NCBI GenBank assembly: GCA_937982505.1
Contig: CALJLV010000086.1
Coordinates: 19,189 to 83,188, forward strand
Source: an uncultured Desulfobacteraceae bacterium
GTDB lineage: Bacteria; Desulfobacterota; Desulfobacteria; Desulfobacterales; UBA2174
Direction: 5' to 3'
Length of the DNA: 64,000 bases
Shown here: in pieces, positions 8,201 to 17,100 of the stretch
Position numbering within the stretch: the first letter of the stretch is position 1
Layout: every line of letters begins with the position of its first letter
Notes under the pieces: model-generated
The model's database searches: none
Seen by the model: only the letters and a program-made list of their open reading frames with translations
What the model was told of the DNA's origin: nothing
Program-made: the position numbers and the translations under genes

Positions 8201-10509
8201 AAGAACTGGCCGACAAGTTGACCCGGGCGCTGGTGGCGGGGGTTGGCCTGGTGCGCCGATCTCGAACCGGAGCGCAACCGATCGAGGAAACCATAGGGCA
8301 GTCGAGGCTTTTTGAAACCGTGCCCGAGGATGCCAAACACATCGCCCGGTACATCGATGCCAATATCCGGCGCCAGGCGCGCATGGGGGCGGTGTTCGGG
8401 CGCATGGCGGGGATCTTGCGCCAGTTCTACCTGGACCAGCGGCAGAAGAAAATGGACGGACGGCCGCCGGAGCCAGAGCCGACCATCAAGGGGGCGCTGG
8501 ACCGGGCCGCGAAGGAAAGCGAGCCGCAGAAAGGGCTTTTCGAGTCGGCCGGGGACTGGAAGGAGAAAATCCTTGCCGCCGAGTCGGTCGAAAATATCGA
8601 GAAGGTGTTCGATGCGGTGGGGATGAGGAGCGTCCAAAAACGAGAGAACCCGTTTAACAAATCTGTGGTCCGAAATGAAGTTTACCACGGCGGAAAAACC
8701 AATAGAACCGAGTACAAACCGAACGATAAAGGGTTGATCTTCTTTTCCGAAGATCGGCATTACGCCGAATATTTTGGGGGTAAGGTAAATTCTGTTTTTT
8801 TAAATATTAAAAAACCACTTGACCTTACCGGGTGGAGCCCGGACGCATATATTTCGAGGGAAGAATGGGCGTCGTTTCTTGAGCGCAATGGAGTTGATAC
8901 AGCAGAACTAAGGCTATCCGAAGGCGAACCCCTACAGCTTGTGTCTCAGCACAAAGACGGGGACGCGCTTGTGGGAGAAATAAAATTCGCCGGGTTCGAC
9001 GGAATCAAGATGAACGAGTACGTGGAGGGATTTGGGAGCACCGTATCCTATGCCGTATTCAGCACCAATCAGGTCAAAATTATTGGCGACGATACATCAA
9101 AAAAAATCCCGAAGAGGTTCGACATAAAACATTGGGCAGCCGAAGACTATGAGGATGGCACTTTCAGCGTCGAGGACGGAAAGGGTGATTGGGTGTCCGA
9201 TGTCGAAGCATCGAACAAAAAAGAGGCGGTTGAAAAGGCGTACAAAGACAAAATAAAATTTCTCAAGCAGTTACACAGGGATGAAATACCGGCCGGAACC
9301 GATATCCCCGATAGTTTGCCCGAAACCGGCATCCTCGAATCCGCCGGCCGGCCCCCGATGAAGTTCAAAACCAAGAAATTTGTGCTCCAGGACCGCTACC
9401 AATTCCAGGGCATACCCGTATCGATCGAAAACAAGGCCGGGTCGGTCCGCAAGGGAACGGATTCGGACGGGCACGAATGGCAGACCAAGATGCGGTTCGA
9501 TTACGGCTACATCCGCCGGACCAAGGGCGCGGACGATGAGGGGATCGACTGTTACGTCGGCCCGGACCGCCAGGCCCAGCACGTCTATGTGGTCAAGCAG
9601 CACGACATCGAGGCGGTCAAGGGGTGGGGCGGGGAGACCTGCCCCGAGTGCGGTGAGCACGTCCACGATTGCGCCTGTCCTGAATTTTTCGATGAGGACA
9701 AGGTGATGCTTGGTTTCCCGAACAAGCGGGCCGCGGTCGAGGCCTACCTCAAGCAGTACGATTCAGACCTTTTCCTTGGCCCGGTTTCCACCATGACGGT
9801 CGATGCGTTCCGGGAGCTGGTGACGGGGGATGAGGAAGAGGTAAAAATCCCGTTGCAGTTCGTGACCGAGGCCGCGGAGGTCAGAACACCGCTGACGGTT
9901 GCCGAAAATATTGAACGGGGACGCGAGGCAATGAAACGGGTCATTTCAAGGCATGTGGATGAGCCGCGGGCCATGTACCGGAAGGATTTAGGGTGGATCG
10001 CGTTTTATTGGGGGAGGGCCGGCGGACCACCGCCGAAGTGTAATGGTGGCCATGGTGTCGCCAAAATCATTGCGAAGCGTGACTGGGAGGGCGAGAACGA
10101 CCCAAGGTTTAAAGGGCAGACCGGCGCAAAGGTCGCCATGAAACTGGTTGATGTAATAGCCAGAAGTTCTCACCCCAAACGCTCCTATGGCCCGGTCGCT
10201 GGAACCCGCGTAGATTTGGAGCACGGGGGGTTTACAGCAGTGCTATCCCTTTTCAGGGGATGGGAGGAAGATGTTTGGCTGCTTTCGGGGTGGAAAAATA
10301 AAGACCTTGCTTCTGATGCGACCGGCGAGGGTAACGACTCAACCGGTGCTACGCACGACGGGCCTACACTTACTCGTTCCGTCGAGGGGGCAGATGGCAA
10401 GGTCTTTGAAGACAAGATACCACCGGAAGACGACGGTGTCAACTCGGCGGTTTTGGAGTCTGCATGGATCGGGATCTATCATTTGATGATCGGACAAAAA
10501 GATGGTTGA
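5200..10509 (+). CDS. giant polyvalent protein with ParB, RelA/SpoT, DdrB-ParB, ART, pyrophosphatase and barnase-like domains
   Basis: 1769 residues. Domains in order: ParB-like (about 330-440; YVFEMGNGKYKVLDGNTTLH); RelA/SpoT-like nucleotidyltransferase fold (about 455-615; DVVGGMIIFD, later SDGYMDVLF and CELQLNT); Ser-rich linker (about 628-660); DdrB-type ParB (about 730-940; VVEAADLVTSH, ESGNGRTIALR); ADP-ribosyltransferase-like (about 1150-1320; VYHGG, FFSEDRHYAEYFGG, YAVFSTNQVKI); inorganic-pyrophosphatase-like (about 1390-1545) with an inserted Cys cluster CPECGEHVHDCACP; and a barnase/EndoU-like nuclease domain (about 1560-1690; GHGVAKIIAKRDW). These combinations are known from phage polyvalent proteins that travel with the DNA. 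Four protease-like motifs (E312, E1115, E1380, E1753) fall between domains. Activities are inferred from motifs only. Confidence 0.7.
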   Translation: MMDSYDIVVETIDGPVKILIDPTEYDEAARVRIESYGGAELPAMWLRRYAERASGMRGGGVSLEYDSPENIIAALIKAGSDPESRITGHEIRWGFVPENEDMVAESADDVLLLPAPETLKEKIGRINAKKARQTASAGRIAKEAAGRPVVLTEVGNDRRGVLIHKSTKRPGLVQVSRWDDRGFSGDSTFATFEAAIHDAMQDGYEVPNKAAFNRVSQTSRFRAYVKANDLFHDYRNGKRGEGVIHLPDGMVTESAYVDALAQKTGLGIEEAERRWNRAKKIAEGQTDMTEDDGDEFWAYVTGVFKRSMGVLEAAALGGYNFRTDLARADDIDDISEVFRKLFGAPPSHNSPYFKDTFTSVTMKIADMVPRGAVDPERLKTAHARMRAAKAGVLDKRKPIYVFEMGNGKYKVLDGNTTLHALLELGETEAVVEVKKSLKQQVPDQNSIDAVYEQAEKAQPLFKAWAERYAERTGGKLMLRPGLKGKKRAGEKVANDYGGVSARLTDVVGGMIIFDTVEQVAAAYRMIVADPAVYKAKNRFEKPTSDGYMDVLFAANVGGHLCELQLNTEAILAAKEKGLGHKIYEVKRQIDPIAKDVEANGDLAYMAMGYSEELRKLSVKYYRKAAMSDSSSSASSIASDSETSETLDRILAKLSGSVISTHFDIDLPSIRNTLPQDRSMAKATSSFSPNQKLSESDISPPLLGSENLTRAGKKVNGKVIVGRPTRSYLSDDRMLYLQYAVVEAADLVTSHTEAMGLSDEFPQELQPRDRTRDAMVLQVERISNKLNPDRMGGSLQASTGSPIVGPDLIVESGNGRTIALRKRYSRDEAPEYRAWLAVNAAKFGLPRGEVEKLSRPVLVRVRLNKDISRMDVAEKSNAPDMGTMSPAELAVMDARRLPDVALDALRPSEDGDFLSAGNRAFMDKFVALLGAGEISGLTTKSGQATKQLADRAKAAVFQRAYGDANLLALVAEEANPDLKNVLAALTLGAKEFAKLKILPDAKELADKLTRALVAGVGLVRRSRTGAQPIEETIGQSRLFETVPEDAKHIARYIDANIRRQARMGAVFGRMAGILRQFYLDQRQKKMDGRPPEPEPTIKGALDRAAKESEPQKGLFESAGDWKEKILAAESVENIEKVFDAVGMRSVQKRENPFNKSVVRNEVYHGGKTNRTEYKPNDKGLIFFSEDRHYAEYFGGKVNSVFLNIKKPLDLTGWSPDAYISREEWASFLERNGVDTAELRLSEGEPLQLVSQHKDGDALVGEIKFAGFDGIKMNEYVEGFGSTVSYAVFSTNQVKIIGDDTSKKIPKRFDIKHWAAEDYEDGTFSVEDGKGDWVSDVEASNKKEAVEKAYKDKIKFLKQLHRDEIPAGTDIPDSLPETGILESAGRPPMKFKTKKFVLQDRYQFQGIPVSIENKAGSVRKGTDSDGHEWQTKMRFDYGYIRRTKGADDEGIDCYVGPDRQAQHVYVVKQHDIEAVKGWGGETCPECGEHVHDCACPEFFDEDKVMLGFPNKRAAVEAYLKQYDSDLFLGPVSTMTVDAFRELVTGDEEEVKIPLQFVTEAAEVRTPLTVAENIERGREAMKRVISRHVDEPRAMYRKDLGWIAFYWGRAGGPPPKCNGGHGVAKIIAKRDWEGENDPRFKGQTGAKVAMKLVDVIARSSHPKRSYGPVAGTRVDLEHGGFTAVLSLFRGWEEDVWLLSGWKNKDLASDATGEGNDSTGATHDGPTLTRSVEGADGKVFEDKIPPEDDGVNSAVLESAWIGIYHLMIGQKDG

Positions 10510-10555
10510 CGCTACCGAAGCAACTAATTCGGTTGTGATTTCTCATCAAATGCCG

Positions 10556-10569
10556 TAAAGATTTCTTTA
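10556..10569 (+). promoter_or_regulatory. TAAAGA-TT-TCTTTA dyad upstream of lysis-type gene
   Basis: TAAAGATTTCTTTA is a perfect 6-bp inverted repeat with a 2-bp centre, followed by a second TCTTTA. It lies in the only gap in a tightly packed operon. Related elements occur at 18157, 57305 and 62074, also at late genes, so it may be a phage-specific late control site. No factor is identified. Confidence 0.35.
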
Positions 10570-10591
10570 TATCTTTATGAACGGAGCTGCC

Positions 10592-11182
10592 ATGTTCACC
10601 CCGTCTGTCAACAGCATCGCGATGGCCGTCGAGGCGAAGGGGTTCAAGGTTTTCCGCGGCGGTCCGCATGACCTGAATATCGTCGGGATCCGATCCGCCG
10701 CCGCCCGGCTGGACCAGTTCGACGACCTGATCACCGTTTTTTCCCGCCATCAAAACCAGTGGCTCTACTGGGCCTTTCCCGCCACGACGGATCCGGGCGC
10801 GCATTACCTGGAGCACCCGATCAACGAGGCGGGCACCGCCATCCTGGCCCCGGGCCAGTACCGAGGCGCGTACCGGATAGGCAAGCACCGGGGCGAATAC
10901 CTGGCACTGGTCCAGGCCCGTCCGGTGACCGTGTTTCGGGACAAGAACCGGAACCGGCAAGTCGATACCGGTCAGATCACCGAAACGGGCCTTTTCGGCC
11001 TCAACATCCACCGGGCCGCATGGGACGGGAAATCGACGGTTGTCGGCGCATGGTCGGCCGGATGCCAGGTGATTCAATCCAGCCTGGACTTTGACATCTT
11101 CATGGCCATGGCGAACGCGGGAAAAGCGGCCTACGGCAACGCATTTACCTACACCCTGATCGAAGAGACGGACCTGACATGA
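10592..11182 (+). CDS. L,D-transpeptidase-like putative peptidoglycan enzyme
   Basis: 196 residues from ATG 10592, chosen because GGAG lies 7 bases before it (ATG 10577 is possible). The C-terminal half has the layout of the YkuD/L,D-transpeptidase catalytic region: FGLNIHRA followed about 15 residues later by WSAGCQV, giving the conserved His and Cys. Upstream is the conserved block PGAHYLEHPINEAGTAILAPGQY. Phage proteins of this kind are candidate endolysins or virion cell-wall enzymes. It overlaps the DarB-like gene by ATGA. Enzyme class is moderately supported; lysis role is inferred from the nearby holin-like genes about 9 kb away. Confidence 0.5.
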   Translation: MFTPSVNSIAMAVEAKGFKVFRGGPHDLNIVGIRSAAARLDQFDDLITVFSRHQNQWLYWAFPATTDPGAHYLEHPINEAGTAILAPGQYRGAYRIGKHRGEYLALVQARPVTVFRDKNRNRQVDTGQITETGLFGLNIHRAAWDGKSTVVGAWSAGCQVIQSSLDFDIFMAMANAGKAAYGNAFTYTLIEETDLT

Positions 11183-14100
11183 TTCTTGAGCGAGCCATAT
11201 CATCGGACTTTTTGCACCTCGTATCCCAGATCCAGGCCGCCCGGACCATGGATGAAATCGAGTACGCTTTTCGCCAGGTCTTTTCCGCCGACTTTCCGGC
11301 CCAAACGGGAGACAGGAAGCGGGTCGGAATCATCGGCGATGCGGTGGTGGCCGCGGCCGAACGGATCGATGGCATCGACTACGAGTTGTATCGGGCCGCT
11401 GATCCTGATGACGGCCGGGGCGCAATCCGTGTCGCCGATGCGGACGCGGGGCAGACCTACGACTTCACGGCCTACCCGTCTTTTGACGCGGCAGAGAAAA
11501 AATTCGCGCAAACCATCGCCGATGCCCGCAAGGCCGGCGGCGAAGAGGCCAACCCGGGCGACCACAAGGACCCGAAAAGCGATTTCGGCCTGAAGGTCAA
11601 AGGCATCAAGGCGCGTGAAAACATCAATGCCATGGCCCGCGAGATTCTTGCGCGGGTTCAGGAGCCAGAAGATTTGACCGATGAGGACCGCCAGGTCCTG
11701 GTGCAGTATTCTGGCAAAGGCGGGCTCACCGAAAACAGCCAGTTCGAGTATTACACGCCGACAGGCGTTGCGGCGGGATGCTGGGACGCCCTGGCCTTGA
11801 ACGGATTCACGAATGGCAACGTCCTTGACCCGTGTGTCGGGGCTGGGGTCTTCCCGGCGACCAAGCCCAAGGGCGTGATCGTCACCGGAGCCGACATTGA
11901 CCCGGTGGGCTCAAAAATAGCTGCGCTTCTCAACCCCGAGGACGGAATTCAGACCGGCTCTTTTGAGGCCCTTGCCACCTCTACCCCCGATGACACCTTC
12001 GACGCCGTGACCGGCAACGTGCCCTTCGGCGACGCCCGCGGCGCGGCGATGCACGACGACCCGGCCTACAAGAGCGAAAAGCGGATCGAGCGCTACTTTC
12101 TGCTGCGCGCCCTGGACAAAGTAAAGCCCGGCGGTCTCTGCTGCATGGTCGTTCCGACCAACATCGTCGGCGCCAAGGGGCCGAAGTGGGAGACCTGGCG
12201 CACCGAGATATCCAAAAAGGCCGAATTCCTTGGCGCCCACAAGCTGCCATCCAAGACCTTTAAGAATCAGGGCACCGACACCGTGGTCGATATCGTGGTG
12301 CTCAAAAAACATCCCAAGGACCTGCTGGACAAAATCAACGACATTCCCTTTGACGCCCTTCAATCAGCCATGGTGATCTGGCCCGAATTCATCGAGGGCC
12401 GTTACTGGCTTGGGGAAGGAAAGCGCTTCATCCAGGGCGAATGGGTCCCCAAGGTCGAGGGGGAACGCTGGTCGCGGGAGGTGGTGGACGGCGATATCGA
12501 TTCGGCCGCGATCCGCCAAAAGCTGGCGGTCCGTTTCGATTCCCGAATCGACTGGGGCCTGCTGGACGCAACCCCGGCCGAGCCCAAGAGCTACATCGAC
12601 GGGGACCGGCGAATCATCAACGGCCGGCAATACGAGATGCAAGACGGCCAGTGGGTTGTCGTGGTCGAGACGACCAAGGATGACATGGCCATTGACGCCG
12701 GCCGTTACGGTGTTGCCAAGCTGTCCGACCTGAAAGCTGCCTTTTCATCCCCGGACGGTCCGTTGCGCCTCTCATCGGATCAAGCCTTTGCCGTTTTCAA
12801 GTCCTGGCCCGACCTGCTTTCCCCGTTGCATAAAGACGCGGTGGAATTCGCGATGAGCCAGCCATCGGACAAGTTCCGGGAACAGGCCTACCGCGGCACG
12901 ATCATCGGCGGGCTTTTGGGCCGCCTGCAAGCCAACCCCGACGATATCGAGCGGGAACGGTTGCAAAACATGGTGGTGGCCGAGATAGAGCGTTTCGGGC
13001 ATCCCAAGGGCAACAAGATCCTCGTGACCGGTGAATCGTCCAGGGCCTTCGGGCTGTTTCTGAACGCAGTGGACGAGAAGGGCACCTTTTCGGATCTGCT
13101 GGCCGGGACCGTGGCCGACGACCGGATGCAGTTCAACAGCTCCGATATCCAGTCCATCGTCGAGCATCTTTTCATTCGTGAGGGAATCCGGGACATCGGG
13201 CTGGAGGACGTCCAAAAGCTCTACACCGGCGGGATGGGGATCGAGACCATGGGAGACCTGGCCGGAATCCAAAACGTCGCCCTGACGCCCGAGGGGTTCG
13301 TCATGCCCCTGAGCCGGTTCTCGTCCGGCGACGTCTATCCCAAAATAGTGGCCATGACCGACGCCATGGCCGATGAAGAAGACGAACGGGTCCGCAACAA
13401 GTATCAGGAGCAAATCGACCTGATTCTGAGCCGGCTGAAGCTCACCAAGCCCGAGGACATATACATCGGCCTCCAAGAGAAATGGTTTCCGAAGCAATAC
13501 CTGATCGAGTATTTGCGAGCCAACGGATACCCGAATGTTTCTTATGGCCGATTCGAAACGCAGTCGGTCGAGGACGCGGTGAGCGGGAAGGTGAGCAAGG
13601 TTTCGAAATGGGTAGAGGATTTTGAAAGCCCGTTCGGCCAGTTCATCGGTATCGATGAACACAGGGGAGGGTTCCCGAAGCAATTCTTGAAGTACCTCAA
13701 TGGCGGCAATGTCACATCCAGCGGCGAAAACGCACAGGAGCGCATCGAAGCCTACAAGCAGGAAGTCAAGGCGATCACCGAAAACTTCAACGCCTGGATG
13801 CAACAACACCCGGACATGGACCAAGTCGGCAGGATATACAACCGCAAGTTCAACGCCTTCGTCGCCCACGACTACGAGATAACCCCGCTGGAAATAGAGG
13901 GGTTCACCGGGGACAAAAAGCCCCACGGCTATCAGAGCGCGGCCATTCGCAGGATGTCAGAGGAAGGGCGGGGGATTTTGGGCCTGGACGTTGGTTTGGG
14001 CAAGACCCTTGGCGCCATCGGCCTCCACCTCTACAACAAGCAGATGGGCCGAACCAAAAAGACCTGCATCGTGGTTCCCAATTCGGTCTTGTCCAACTGG

Positions 14101-17100
14101 TATGTGAGCTGCGACAAGATGATCACGGACATGAACGACGTGCTTTTCGTAGGCGTTGAGCCGAAGATGGACAAGGACGGCAACATCGCCCGCAAGCCGG
14201 TGCTGGACGAAAGCGGCAAGCCGAAAACCAAGGCCAACGGCGAGCCCATGACTCAGCCTGTCCTGGTGAAGCGCAATAGCCCTGAAGACGTTTGGGAAAA
14301 GATGTGGGAGATCCCGACCACCTCCAAGTCCCTGGTGGTGATGACCACCGAAAAATTCGGCATGATTCCGCTGAAACGGGATACCAAGGCCGGGTTTGCT
14401 CAAAAGATGGGCGAGCGGGCGCTGATTTCCGCCAAAATGGTTGCGGCGCTGTCCGCCGGAGACGGCAAAGAGGCAGAACGCAAAATCTCCTACGCCGACG
14501 ACAAGGACCGGCTACGCAACGAGGGCAAATATGCGGATGACGGGACCCGGAAAAAGGGCGAGCTGCCGTTCTTCGAGGACATGGGTTTTACCTCCATCAT
14601 CGGGGACGAATTTCACCAGTTCAAAAACAGTTTCGAGGGGGGCGAACAAACATCCCAAATCGCCTACCTGCCCACGGCACCGAGTTCGAAGCGTGCATTA
14701 GACATGACCATGAAGTGTTCCTACCTGCGCGAGACCAACGACGGCCGAGGGGTTTACGGGCTCACCGCAACACCGGTCACAAACTCCCCGATGGAAATTT
14801 TCAACATGCTTTCCTACGTGGCCCCGATGGAGGAATTCGAGCGCTTCGGGGTCTATACCGTCGATGATTTTGTCCGGGTGTTCGGCCACATCGAAACCGT
14901 GGACAAGGTGATGGTTTCCGGTGAGGTCAAAAGCAAGGACGGCCTGGTGGGGTTCCGCAACCTGGACGGGCTGCGCAACCTCTTTCATAAATACACCCTC
15001 CTCAAGACCGCCGATGACGTTGGCCTTGAACTGCCATCGCACGACGAAACCAACGAGGAGGTTGAACTTTCGGATCTTCAGAACGATATCTATGCCGCGC
15101 TCAAGGTGAATGCCGCGGAAGCCGCTACGCCGGGTTCCAAGAAAAGCATGTTTTCCGTGATTCGGCAGATGGACCGGATCACCACGGACATCGACCTGTA
15201 CCGGCGCAAGATGACATTCGTTTTCCGGGCCGAGGATCGGGAAAAGGTCGAGGCCCTGGCCAAAGAGCTGCCCTCAATGGTGGACGGATGGGAAGAGGGT
15301 GACGACGGGAAGCAGGTCAAGGTAAAAGTGCCTTGCGTTCCGGAATTCAAGTCGGAAGGGAAAAACTTCGTCATGGTGGTGCCGGAAATGGCCGAAGAGC
15401 ATGTATCGGCCAAGCTGAAGCGCCACGGAATCGACGAAAACCACGTCGCGCACCCCCTCATGCCCAAGTACGCCAAATTGGTCGAGAACATTCGCAAGCA
15501 CATCGAGTCGAACGGAAAGCAGATCGTGTTCACCGAGGAAAAGAGCCAGCACCAAAAGCTCAAGCGGATTTTGAGCCACCATATCCCGTTGTCCCGGGAC
15601 CTGATCGGCATCATCAACGCGGATGAGGCGGCCGGTGACAAGATTCAACAAATTTCCGACCAGTACAACTCGGGCCAGGTCAAGATCATCATTGCGAACA
15701 AAAAGGCCGAGGTCGGCGTCAACCTCCAAAAGGGCACCACGGCGATTCACCACCTGACCCTGCCATGGACGCCGGCCAGCATCCAGCAACGCAACGGCCG
15801 CGGGGTTCGCCAGGGCAACAAGGCCGAGCACATCGACATCTACTATTACATGGGCAAGGGCTCATTCGATTACTACCGGCTGGACCTGCTCAAGCGCAAA
15901 TCGAGCTGGATGCACGATCTTTTCAACGGGGATGCGACCGAGGCCGAAAACGCCAATGCGATGAGCCAGGATGACATGCTGGACCTGCTGGCCGATGACC
16001 CTGAGGCGGCAAAGCGGCGGCGGATGGAGCGGCTTGCGAAGCAAAAGGCCGAGCGCGACGAACGGGAACGGCGCCGGCTGATCAACATGCTCCAGCAACT
16101 GACCAACGTAGACGAGGCGTTGTCCAAGCTGGACGCGGCCAAGGAGACCCGCAAGGCCAACCTTGAAGAGAAAATCCCGAAGCTCGAAACCCAGATCGAC
16201 GAAATCAAGGCGGCCGGCGCAAAGATGGAACCGGGCGAGGCCAAGACCGCCCTGGCCGACCAGATTGCCAAAAAAAAGGGGGAGCTGGCCGCGGCAAAAG
16301 CCAGCCTTTCGAACCTGGACGCAAGTTTCGAGAAAAAACGCCAGGACCTGGAATCGAAAAAGAAGCAGAGCCAGAACGTGCTGCGCATGAAGGCCAACAA
16401 GGGCGAATTGCCCTTTGACGCCTCCCTGGTGGACAATCCCAAAAACGCGGTGGCAACCCTTGACGGCACCCTTTATGCGGTGGGCGAGACCTACGAGGTC
16501 CGGGACGATGGCGGGGATCCGATTGGCATTTATCGAATCACCCGGGTTTTTGCCGATCCCAAGGGGGCCGTGTTTGACGAAGTCGTCTCCTACCGATACT
16601 GGAACTTTGCGAGACAGACGATCGAAGACCCGGACAACCCGGACAAATACTTGCACGTCGCAACGCTTGCCAAGCTGCCAAAAAACATGGTCAAGGTGGC
16701 CTATTCCGAGGCCGAACTTGCCCTCAAGAAGCTGCTGGCGACAAGCCATCAATACGTTGACCTGTTTGGCGGCGAAATCGATAAGGAAACCTTTGCGGAG
16801 CACATACTTGAAATCACGCTCAAGGGCTATGGCCTGATCCGCACCGACGGCGGGTTCGCGTTTGACTACATGGGGGGCGAAAATGCCCCCAAGGTGGTTT
16901 TCCCCGAGCCGGAAAGCGAGGCATACCGCAAGGCACTGGCCGAGACATATCTTGACGTCAAGCGCACGGGGACCATCGGGACGCGGTTGTTGGACTTCAA
17001 CCAGATTATGGAGAAGTGTTTCGGAAACGACTTCCAAAACGCAGCCCTCGAATACGGCAAAAAAGCCACCGAGACCGACATTCGGGCCTTTTTCGCCGAC

